Shown one piece after another: positions 1 to 4,836 of a DNA stretch of 10,047 bases; position 1 is the stretch's first letter, and every line of letters starts with the position of its first letter. Position numbers and translations under genes: made by a program. The notes beneath the pieces were generated by a model, which made no database searches, was not told the origin of the DNA, and saw nothing but the letters and a program-made list of their open reading frames with translations. Where the stretch lies: positions 1-10,047 of the forward strand of contig CAZAUT010000026.1 in NCBI GenBank assembly GCA_964488535.1, written 5' to 3'. Origin of the DNA: GWB1-38-13 sp964488535. GTDB taxonomy: Bacteria; Patescibacteriota; Microgenomatia; UBA8517.

Positions 1-343
1 TTTTTATGTCGACGCTATGAACCTCGGAAGATAGAAGATGTCGTTTTATTATTGTAATTCTTCCTTCTTCAATGTTAAGGACATCCGGAAAAAAATCAAA
101 AGGAAACGCATGTGAGCGGATAGTCATCAATATTCTGTTGGATTTTTTCACCAAATTTGCGATAGCCCGATTATTCAACCTTTTTTGTTTGTCTACCGCC
201 ATTGTCTCTTTTTCAACCTCTCTATCCTGAAAAGAAAGACGATCTTCTCTTTTCTCAAGCAAATCGTCGACTTCGTGCTGCGTATACAGCTTTTCCGGTC
301 TGATCCTGGAGCTTCCACTTTGGTCTTTCATTTTTGTAATCAT
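1..343 (-). CDS. Unrecognised protein, N-terminal 114 residues; the rest lies beyond the left edge
   Basis: An uninterrupted minus-strand frame runs from an ATG at 343 to the window edge, giving 114 residues with no stop. Residues 15-60 are very polar and rich in Glu, Lys, Arg and Asp (EVDDLLEKREDRLSFQDREV), likely a charged helix. After about residue 70 it changes to a folded-looking segment with FPFDFFPDVLNIEEG followed by RITIIKRHLLSSEVHSVDI, an alternating hydrophobic pattern suggesting beta strands. I do not recognise the family. No signal peptide or membrane segment is visible in this part. A second ATG at 331 is an alternative start; neither has a Shine-Dalgarno sequence. It follows the ribbon-helix-helix gene on the same strand after about 100 bp, so co-transcription is possible, but nothing visible suggests a toxin. 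That it is coding is likely; its function is unknown. Confidence 0.6.
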   Translation of the reverse strand, partial: MITKMKDQSGSSRIRPEKLYTQHEVDDLLEKREDRLSFQDREVEKETMAVDKQKRLNNRAIANLVKKSNRILMTIRSHAFPFDFFPDVLNIEEGRITIIKRHLLSSEVHSVDIK

Positions 344-447
344 AATTGTATTTTTTTCTAATTTAACAAAGGGGTCTTTGGTTTTTAGTTAAAGAGCTTT
401 TATCCGGAAATCGCATTCAATTCGGGCCGGGGAAGAGGGATTGTAAT

Positions 448-663
448 TTAGGGATCGGGAGAAATTCTTATAACACTCTTTTTAATTATTGTTTCTTTGG
501 GAAGGTAGCAAATTAAAGCTTTTTCAACAAGTGCGGTTAAACTGAAATCTTCCAGAACCGCTTGAGCTTTAGCTTGCTTCAAAATTGAAGGATTAACGAA
601 AAGCGTCACTCTTTGTTTATTTTTTGTGCCAGCTTGCGTCAAGTTGCCATTGTTAGTTGTCAT
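448..663 (-). CDS. Ribbon-helix-helix (CopG/Arc-like) DNA-binding protein, 71 aa
   Basis: The protein has the ribbon-helix-helix layout: a short strand RVTLFV (residues 18-23), a helix from PSILKQAKAQAVLEDFS, a turn, and a second helix LTALVEKALICYLP ending near residue 55. In this fold the strands of a dimer insert into the DNA major groove. Members are usually autorepressors or antitoxins. The N-terminus is a polar tail, and the C-terminal 16 residues are basic then extended. I chose the ATG at 663 over upstream in-frame codons because an upstream start would lie inside the promoter: TTGACA (699-694), a 17-bp spacer, TAGTAT (676-671), then 7 bp to the ATG, implying a leaderless mRNA. A perfect palindrome over the spacer and -10 is the likely operator. 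No recognisable toxin gene is adjacent, so it may be a solitary regulator. Confidence 0.8.
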   Translation of the reverse strand: MTTNNGNLTQAGTKNKQRVTLFVNPSILKQAKAQAVLEDFSLTALVEKALICYLPKETIIKKSVIRISPDP

Positions 664-699
664 AATACACATACTACAATATATTGTAGTACTTGTCAA
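664..699 (-). promoter_or_regulatory. Promoter with overlapping 20-bp palindromic operator for the RHH gene
   Basis: On the minus strand TTGACA (699-694) is separated by exactly 17 bp from TAGTAT (676-671). The perfect palindrome TACTACAATATATTGTAGTA occupies 672-691, covering most of the spacer and nearly all of the -10. A dimer or tetramer of the RHH protein bound there would block RNA polymerase, the usual autoregulation of this family. The predicted transcription start falls at about 664, directly before the ATG at 663. Promoter and palindrome are seen in the sequence; binding by this protein is inferred. Confidence 0.75.
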
Positions 700-985
700 T
701 TAGCAATTCACTCCCGATCTGTTGAGAGCACATGTTTGAGTGTTTTATTAGATCCATTGAAGGTGATGAGTCGGGGACCGTACAATTGCAGAGGAGTTAG
801 GACTTGGTTCAACTTAGTTTATCCTGAGCGTAGTCAAGAGACTCAGTGTAAACTTCTCATTCTGTCTCCCGCACTCGCATTGCTCGTGCTAAAAAATCAT
901 GGCTTGAACACATTCAGGTCTATAGCTGCGTTTTTTAAGAGTATCATGGTTGTGGCTAATGTTTTTGCAAAACATATTTTTGAAA
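700..985. other. Intergenic region with dispersed repeat fragments
   Basis: I see no convincing gene here. A plus-strand open frame crosses it but overlaps the RHH gene and its promoter and translates into repeat sequence. The segment from about 831 holds ATCCTGAGCGTAGTC, similar to a repeat fragment I have seen in other genomes. It is followed at 847-867 by a 21-bp sequence repeated exactly at 1690-1710. Confidence 0.5.
847..867. repeat. 21-bp repeat beginning TGTAAACTTCTCATTCTG, first copy
   Basis: The sequence at 847-867 recurs exactly at 1690-1710, and a degenerate form occurs at 1828-1848. The two later copies head a larger duplication next to tRNA-Gln. The three copies flank the methyltransferase gene on both sides. 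Confidence 0.8.
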
Positions 986-1636
986 TTATATAAATTTATA
1001 AACGAAAAAAGTAAAACTGCCGGCTTTTCTTTTTCTGGAATATCTTCTTACTAATTTAAGCCCAACATTTTTAGCCTGATCTTCTGGAAAGTTTGGATCC
1101 AGATCCCCAAAATTTGCCCAACCAAAATATACACTACCTCCTGGTTTTATATGATACCGTAGCTGTCTGAAAAACTTCTTCTTCATGCTGTTTTCAGCAT
1201 CCCAAAACATCATTTCCATTACATCTGCAGGTTTATAGGGGCTATATGGAGGATTGCATACCACAACATCGAATTTTCCTTTGACATTGTCGAAAACATC
1301 ACTTAATATAAAATCCACATTTTCAACTCCGAGTCTCTTTTTGTTCAAGTTTGCATTTTCAACTGCAGCCGGATTTATATCCACACCCAACCCTCTCTTT
1401 GCTCTCATACCAACCAAAAGACTCACGGCACCCGAACCACATCCTATTTCGACAAAAGTTTGGTCTGAATTTATTTCAACAACATCAGACATAAGCCTTG
1501 TATCGGTGCTTGTATCGTAAACGTTTTTTAGGGCAACGAACTTCTTACCACTGATTGTTATTGTTCTTTTGGAAGTTGAACGTCTTTCGATAAATTTTTC
1601 TCTTTGACCGGGCTTGCCTGATTTTGTTTTTATCAT
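986..1636 (-). CDS. Class I SAM-dependent methyltransferase with NPPY motif (PrmC/Mtq2-like), 216 aa
   Basis: The protein shows the methyltransferase core in order: a leading segment KNVYDTSTDTRLMSDVV (residues 37-53), motif I VEIGCGSGAVS (62-72) that binds S-adenosylmethionine, acidic residue D86 in GVDINP at the end of strand 2, a DVFD segment near 113-116, and CNPPY (127-131). NPPY is the catalytic motif of enzymes that methylate exocyclic or amide nitrogens, such as release-factor glutamine methyltransferases and N6-adenine methyltransferases. The leading segment resembles the VYxPxEDT region of Mtq2/HemK2-type enzymes, so a translation-factor glutamine is a plausible substrate, but this is not proven. 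PrmC enzymes normally have an extra N-terminal helical domain of about 70 residues, which is largely absent. The start ATG at 1636 lacks a Shine-Dalgarno sequence. The C-terminus is basic and aromatic (RRYSRKRKAGSFTFF). It stands alone between repeat regions. Confidence 0.9.
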   Translation of the reverse strand: MIKTKSGKPGQREKFIERRSTSKRTITISGKKFVALKNVYDTSTDTRLMSDVVEINSDQTFVEIGCGSGAVSLLVGMRAKRGLGVDINPAAVENANLNKKRLGVENVDFILSDVFDNVKGKFDVVVCNPPYSPYKPADVMEMMFWDAENSMKKKFFRQLRYHIKPGGSVYFGWANFGDLDPNFPEDQAKNVGLKLVRRYSRKRKAGSFTFFVYKFI

Positions 1637-1689
1637 TATTCTAATAATGGTCTTCCTGTGGGACTTAGATTTCCTTCGATTTATCTTAA

Positions 1690-1808
1690 TGTAAACTTCT
1701 CATTCTGTCTAACGATAATTTAAAAGATATAATTTAACATCTGTCTGCGTCACAATTCTGTTCTGCAAAGCAAGGTGCAGAATTGTACCTTGCTGGGAGG
1801 CCAGGATT
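1690..1808. repeat. Direct repeat next to tRNA-Gln, copy A (carries the last 14-15 bp of the tRNA)
   Basis: This block repeats at an offset of 137 bp in 1828-1945. Positions 1741-1808 match 1878-1945 over 68 bp without a difference; the left part is diverged. The right end, TGGGAGGCCAGGATT, is the 3' terminus of the tRNA-Gln gene in minus-strand sense. Copy A thus contains a detached tRNA 3' end plus its downstream flank. Confidence 0.9.
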
Positions 1809-1827
1809 TGGTTCGGTTTCACTCACC

Positions 1828-1945
1828 ATAAACTTCTCATCCTATCCAATACTAATTTGACAGGTATAATTCTATACCTGTCTGCGTCACAATTCTGTTC
1901 TGCAAAGCAAGGTGCAGAATTGTACCTTGCTGGGAGGCCAGGATT
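1828..1945. repeat. Direct repeat next to tRNA-Gln, copy B (joined to the intact tRNA)
   Basis: This is the second copy of the 1690-1808 block, here continuous with the intact tRNA-Gln. It contains two hairpins that cannot form together: ACAATTCTG (1889-1897) with CAGAATTGT (1915-1923), and GCAAGGT (1907-1913) with ACCTTGC (1924-1930). Read in the tRNA direction, the second hairpin starts at the discriminator base and is followed by TTT. It may be a trailer or a weak terminator. Confidence 0.85.
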
Positions 1946-2000
1946 CGAACCTGAGTAAACAGATCCAAAGTCTGTTGTCCTACCGTTAGACGACCTCCCA
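1930..2000 (-). tRNA. trnQ: tRNA-Gln (anticodon UUG)
   Basis: Reading the minus strand, the acceptor arm TGGGAGG pairs with CCTCCCA, the D-arm is GTCT-AACGGTA-GGAC, the anticodon arm is ACAGA-CTTTGGA-TCTGT with anticodon TTG, and the T-arm is TCAGG-TTCGAAT-CCTGG. The discriminator is G, as expected for bacterial tRNA-Gln. The next bases are CAA, so CCA is not encoded and must be added by nucleotidyltransferase. Partial copies of this gene lie on both sides: its 5' part upstream in a tandem repeat and its 3' end downstream. Confidence 0.95.
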
Positions 2001-2237
2001 ATGTTTGTTTATCTTGTAAATTTTACCAATCCATCAACTTCAGGTTTCCGCTTGCGCGGAATGTTGTCCTACCGTGTCGTCACTATCGCTCCTCTTATCT
2101 TCGATACAGACGACCTCCCAATGTTTGTTTATCTTGTAAATTTTACCAATCCATCAACTTCAGGTTTCCGCTTGCGCGGAATGTTGTCCTACCGTGTCGT
2201 CACTATCGCTCCTCTTATCTTCGATACAGACGACCTC
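1988..2237. repeat. Two perfect 120-bp tandem repeats built on the 5' part of tRNA-Gln
   Basis: The unit 1991-2110 is repeated exactly at 2111-2230, and the motif ending GACGACCTC appears a third time at 2231-2237. Each unit carries the tRNA-Gln 5' end (acceptor strand and half of the D-arm), then an inverted repeat of about 32 bp (GTCGTC...TATCG with CGATA...GACGAC), then the D-arm remainder TTGTCCTACCG. The short hairpin TTCCGC-TTGC-GCGGAA also lies inside. The plus-strand open frame through here is only the repeat. Confidence 0.9.
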
Positions 2238-2252
2238 GCAATATCAAAAAAG

Positions 2253-2329
2253 TTATTAGTGATTAGAGATTAGTGATTAGAGAAGAAAAACTGAAGCAAC
2301 TAATTACTAATAACCAATTACTAATCACC
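2253..2329. repeat. Low-complexity inverted repeat between tRNA-Gln and tRNA-Lys
   Basis: The left arm repeats TTAGTGATTAGAGA. The right arm from about 2300 reads CTAATTACTAATAACCAATT and similar, roughly its reverse complement. The right arm resembles the ACCAAT-type elements in the 16S gene and the DUF2207 gene. It could form a long AT-rich hairpin between the two tRNA genes. Confidence 0.65.
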
Positions 2330-2337
2330 ATTTTCGG

Positions 2338-2409
2338 TGAGTCCGGGAGGGATCGAACCTCCAACCGCTTCCTTAAAAGGGAATTGCTCTACCATTGAGC
2401 TACGGACCC
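2338..2409 (-). tRNA. trnK: tRNA-Lys (anticodon UUU)
   Basis: On the minus strand the acceptor arm GGGTCCG pairs with CGGACTC (one G-U pair), the D-arm is GCTC-AATGGTA-GAGC, the anticodon arm is ATTCC-CTTTTAA-GGAAG with anticodon TTT, and the T-arm is GGAGG-TTCGATC-CCTCC. The discriminator is A, followed by CCG, so a complete CCA is not encoded. The first pair of the anticodon stem is a mismatch (A-G). A damaged copy of its 5' part lies 96 bp upstream. Confidence 0.95.
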
Positions 2410-2421
2410 AAACGATAGTGA

Positions 2422-2512
2422 GGGTTCGTGCATCAATGGCCAAGCTTCGTTGCTTGCAATGTGATTCGATAAAATCGAATCAGCTTACCATTGAGCTACG
2501 GACCCGAACGAT
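2422..2512 (-). pseudogene. Partial duplicate of the tRNA-Lys 5' half, tRNA-like remnant
   Basis: Positions 2486-2512 match 2390-2416 with one difference, covering the tRNA-Lys acceptor 5' strand, most of the D-arm and 7 bp of upstream flank. One D-stem base is deleted. Further in, ATTCG-ATTTTAT-CGAAT gives a 5-bp stem and 7-base loop with T33 and TTT in the anticodon place. GGGTTCG at 2422-2428 could give a 3' acceptor strand pairing in 6 of 7 positions. No T-arm with TTC is present, and about 12 extra bases occur before the acceptor. It is either a decayed second tRNA-Lys or a 5' fragment joined to unrelated hairpins. Confidence 0.55.
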
Positions 2513-2598
2513 GCATATTATACCTCAAAATCTTTTTGTGGTAAAATACTGTTTTGTAGAGAGTTGATGGTTATATGGTTATTCGGATATTAATATAG

Positions 2599-2618
2599 AT
2601 TCCCGCATACGCGAGAAT
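2599..2618. repeat. Short dispersed hairpin ATTCCCGC-ATAC-GCGAGAAT
   Basis: The sequence is a near-perfect inverted repeat with a four-base loop in the gap between the tRNA-Lys remnant and tRNA-Glu. ATTCCCGC-type hairpins are known as dispersed repeats in several bacteria. A related one, TCCCGCT-TAC-AGCGGGA, lies inside the DUF2207 gene at 5042-5058. Confidence 0.7.
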
Positions 2619-2695
2619 GACAGGGTCTTTACATGTAACCAAGTAACTAACTAATAAGGTAACTCAATACTATTTACGGCGGCACATACATGTCA

Positions 2696-2712
2696 GCCAA
2701 GTTTGACTTGGC
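2696..2712. repeat. Hairpin GCCAAGT-TTG-ACTTGGC overlapping the tRNA-Glu 5' end
   Basis: A perfect 7-bp stem with a three-base loop ends on bases 1-3 of tRNA-Glu. In the precursor transcript it would compete with the acceptor stem. It forms a set with the hairpins at 2779-2799 and 2802-2818. Confidence 0.8.
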
Positions 2713-2784
2713 GCTATCGTCTAGCGGTTAGGACGACACCCTTTCAAGGTGTAAATCTGGGTTCGATTCCCAGTAGCGTCACCA
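2710..2784 (+). tRNA. trnE: tRNA-Glu (anticodon UUC), CCA encoded
   Basis: The acceptor arm GGCGCTA pairs with TAGCGTC (one G-U pair), the D-arm starts GTCT and ends GGAC, the anticodon arm is ACACC-CTTTCAA-GGTGT with anticodon TTC, and the T-arm is CTGGG-TTCGATT-CCCAG. The discriminator A is followed by CCA in the DNA, unlike the other two tRNAs here. That CCA is also part of the hairpin at 2779-2799, so it may come from the hairpin sequence rather than be an ancestral trait. It lies on the opposite strand to the other two tRNAs. Confidence 0.95.
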
Positions 2785-2818
2785 AGCTGAGCTTGGTGAA
2801 CAGTCAGCCGAGCTGACT
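2779..2818. repeat. Two three-base-loop hairpins at the tRNA-Glu 3' end
   Basis: TCACCAAGC-TGA-GCTTGGTGA (2779-2799, 9 bp) begins inside the acceptor arm and includes the discriminator and CCA. AGTCAGC-CGA-GCTGACT (2802-2818, 7 bp) follows two bases later. Neither has a T-tract, so they are not ordinary Rho-independent terminators. Confidence 0.8.
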
Positions 2819-2884
2819 CACTCATCTATCGTCTATAACCTTGAGGTGTGCTATACAAATACACACTTGGAGTGGGTGAATAGT

Positions 2885-2919
2885 TATGCAAATTAGGACT
2901 TGCATTCCTAATTTGCATA
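2885..2919. repeat. Perfect 14-bp inverted repeat, 7-base loop
   Basis: TATGCAAATTAGGA (2885-2898) is exactly complementary to TCCTAATTTGCATA (2906-2919). No T-tract follows on either strand, so a terminator is unlikely. It sits between tRNA-Glu (plus) and the prenyltransferase gene (minus), whose transcripts converge here. The rest of 2820-3013 has only weak inverted repeats and no gene. Confidence 0.8.
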
Positions 2920-3013
2920 TTGAAGTATTTGGAAGCGTAAAATTCGTTGTATTTTCCGTTTCCATTTGAAGTATTATGCAACGGTTAGGATAAATATTTA
3001 AAATAAGTGTTTT

Positions 3014-3901
3014 TTACAAAAACCTCGTAAAACTCCAGAGAAGAAAGACGGATAAAACCGCATAAAGAATCGGGTCCTGTGTGCGAAGGGTTACCTCATA
3101 TGCGTTTTTCCGTTTGCTTGTAATTAACGAATAAACGGTAATTGTTGTGCACGACAGCAGCAACAGAAGAAGTACCCAAAGAGGAATGGTGCCAATGGCA
3201 ACGGAAATTATAAAGGCAAGAAGGGAAACGGAAAGAAAGATACTCATCAGGGTTTTTGCCTTTCTGATTCCTATGACCGAGACGACATTGTTTATTTTGG
3301 CACGTCTGTCGCATTCATAATCCCTCACCTGGTTAACCAATTGTCCCCTCAGACTGACTGCCGTAATGAATAAAAAAGGCAAAGCCCACGAAAGCGAAAA
3401 GCCTTTAAAAGAGTACACGGTAAAATATGCAATCAGAGTCTGAAGACCGCCGAGCATAAGCCCGTGGGAAACAAGATCAATAAAAAGAATACTTTTTAGA
3501 CGAACCGGTCTGTATGAATACAGAAATCCAATCGCGATTGCAAAGATACCTAACAAAAAAGGGACGATTCCGAGCAGACTGTACAGGTATAGTGCTGCCA
3601 AGGCGGTTAAAAAAGAGAAGATGTATGCAGTCTTTAGTGATATCGCCCCCGTTGATACCGGATTTCTGACGGCTTTCAGTTTGTCTTTTTTGTCATCGAG
3701 ATAATCTTCCGCATCGTTGATCATAAACGTAAAGGCAAAACTCAGGAAATTAGCCAATAGGACAGTGAGTATGCGGAATGAGTCTGCAGAAGAGAGGTGT
3801 ACTCCGGCAGTCAAAAATCCAAGAAGAGTGGTGACAGTAACGGAAACAAGATATTCTTTATAGCGGGTGAGGCTGATTACGCCGGCAGCTATTTTCTCCA
3901 T
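3014..3901 (-). CDS. UbiA-family integral membrane prenyltransferase, 295 aa
   Basis: The family transfers a prenyl group from a prenyl diphosphate to an acceptor inside the membrane. Both metal-diphosphate motifs are visible (numbering from a possible GTG start at 3946): NDAEDYLDD at residues 77-85 fits NDxxDxxxD, and DYECD at 209-213 fits DxxxD. NPVSTGAIS (95-103) and YSYRPVRLKS (143-152) are also typical. There are about eight or nine hydrophobic segments, including FLLGIFAIAIGFLY and LWVLLLLLL. Length is normal. I prefer the ATG at 3901: translation from it opens MEKIAAGVISLTRYKEYL, the usual pre-helix region, and TACAAT (3912-3907) lies 5 bp upstream. The GTG at 3946 would put that promoter inside the gene. 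No Shine-Dalgarno sequence is present. The acceptor (quinone, heme, sugar or glycerol lipid) cannot be told from sequence or neighbours. Confidence 0.9.
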   Translation of the reverse strand: MEKIAAGVISLTRYKEYLVSVTVTTLLGFLTAGVHLSSADSFRILTVLLANFLSFAFTFMINDAEDYLDDKKDKLKAVRNPVSTGAISLKTAYIFSFLTALAALYLYSLLGIVPFLLGIFAIAIGFLYSYRPVRLKSILFIDLVSHGLMLGGLQTLIAYFTVYSFKGFSLSWALPFLFITAVSLRGQLVNQVRDYECDRRAKINNVVSVIGIRKAKTLMSIFLSVSLLAFIISVAIGTIPLWVLLLLLLSCTTITVYSLITSKRKNAYEVTLRTQDPILYAVLSVFLLWSFTRFL

Positions 3902-4004
3902 GGTTGATTGTAGCAGGAAATGAAGTGCAAAAAACAATATCTTCACTCTGTGGGAACAGGAAAAAACTGCAAGTGTGCAATAAATCCCGATGTGTGAACA
4001 TGTA

Positions 4005-4335
4005 TCATTTCGGGAGTGTGAAATTGACGGTTTTATACTTAATATCTTCTTCGATTATGTCTTCGATGACAGGGCGAGTGCCCTTTTTTTACATGACCTT
4101 CAACTCCATTACTGCAATGAGTTGACGCTTTAGTACCGGAAGTAAGTATCCGAAATAATTCGGGGGGGGAGCACTGTTCTTGGCATGCGGAAATAAAAGC
4201 TTGGATATGGAGAATATCAAGTCCTTTTAAGCGTTTATTTACCTTATCAAACATTGTTTGCTGTTCGGGTGTTAGTGCCATTATTTTAGACTGTAATTCT
4301 TTTGGAACTCCCTTGCACAGGTTTTCTTTATTCAT
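4005..4335 (-). pseudogene. Small unrecognised gene, apparently broken by a frameshift at a G8 run and an in-frame stop
   Basis: From the ATG at 4335 the first 58 or so residues look like a real protein: MNKENLCKGVPKELQSKIMA, then a helical stretch with MFDKVNKRLKGLDILHIQAF. The frame then meets eight C on the coding strand (4162-4169). Unshifted, it continues as an unlikely His/Cys/Arg-rich tail (HVKKGHSPCHRRHNRRR). With one base fewer it reads NYFGYLLPVLKRQLIAVMEL then a TAA at 4091-4089, and beyond that stop the same frame reads GTRPVIEDIIEEDIKYKTV to a TGA at 4007-4005. This suggests a decayed gene, a base-count error in the homopolymer, or slippage. I do not recognise the family. The longer open frame upstream to 4614 runs through repeat-like intergenic sequence. 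Confidence 0.4.
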
Positions 4336-4493
4336 TGATGAGGTATTGTAATACATGTTTTTGTGATTTAGGTATAGCCAAATTGAAGATTTTAGGAAAT
4401 AAAACAGTAAACAGTAAACAGATAATCCCATAGTGGAAACAACATCTTGAAAAATGGGGTGGTATTTATTCCACCAGTCTGTACACTTTAGTA

Positions 4494-4715
4494 ATGCCAA
4501 TAATTGTTGATGAGGAACCTTGTTCCAATGCGGATGGTGAAGATGTTGTTTTTTGCACGTATGGATTGGGATGTCTTTGTCCGGTTGAAACGATCGATAT
4601 GTGCGACGGTGCAAGATGTCTACTGACGGGGAAATTATTATTAATGAACCCGCAAGGTGCGGGAAAAAAGCAGAATTTCACCCTTCGTTTTGTCTTAAAA
4701 GAAAAGCATCGTTGA
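4494..4715 (+). CDS. Small Cys-rich hypothetical protein, 73 aa
   Basis: The ATG at 4494 opens a frame whose codon choice looks coding, with many GAT, GAA, GGT and GTT codons. It contains six cysteines (residues 10, 21, 27, 29, 37, 42), with CLC at 27-29 and CDGARC at 37-42, possibly a metal site or disulfides. The family is unknown and there is no signal peptide. The hairpin CCCGCA-AGG-TGCGGG (4649-4663) lies inside and encodes NPQGAG, so it is another hairpin within a reading frame. There is no Shine-Dalgarno sequence. A minus-strand frame over the same bases is rich in Ser, His and Pro and less protein-like. The gene is divergent from the broken gene at 4005-4335. Confidence 0.45.
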   Translation: MPIIVDEEPCSNADGEDVVFCTYGLGCLCPVETIDMCDGARCLLTGKLLLMNPQGAGKKQNFTLRFVLKEKHR

Positions 4716-4836
4716 ACTTCAAGTAAAGAGAATAGTACTATTTTTGGTGGTATTATATTAGTTAGGCGGGTAGGAAATTGTAGTATGTAGTATGCGAATG
4801 TAGTATGCAGCAGGTAGCTGGCAGTATGCAGAATAT
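4716..4836. other. Spacer with GTAGTATG-type low-complexity repeats
   Basis: The part 4781-4835 repeats variants of GTAGTATG and CAGTATGCAG. AT-rich TATTATATT at about 4750 could be a -10, but no good -35 accompanies it. I see no gene. Confidence 0.5.

Noticed and set aside
613..993. Plus-strand ORF of 126 codons
   Set aside because: It runs antisense to the RHH gene and its promoter and then through a dispersed repeat; the product is not protein-like.
1690..2237. Integrated element using tRNA-Gln as attachment site
   Set aside because: The 3'-end copies are only 137 bp apart with no integrase or cargo between them, and 5'-end copies are also present.
1988..2237. CRISPR-like array
   Set aside because: Two adjacent 120-bp units without spacers and no cas genes; it is a plain tandem duplication.
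2001..2273. Plus-strand ORF of 90 codons with an internal protein repeat
   Set aside because: It is the translation of the 120-bp tandem DNA repeat, whose length is a multiple of three.
2337..2567. Plus-strand ORF of 76 codons
   Set aside because: It is antisense to tRNA-Lys and its partial duplicate.
4336..4614. Upstream extension of the minus-strand frame to 4614
   Set aside because: It passes through low-complexity spacer (AACAGTAAACAG repeats) and overlaps the plus-strand Cys-rich ORF; the ATG at 4335 is a better start.
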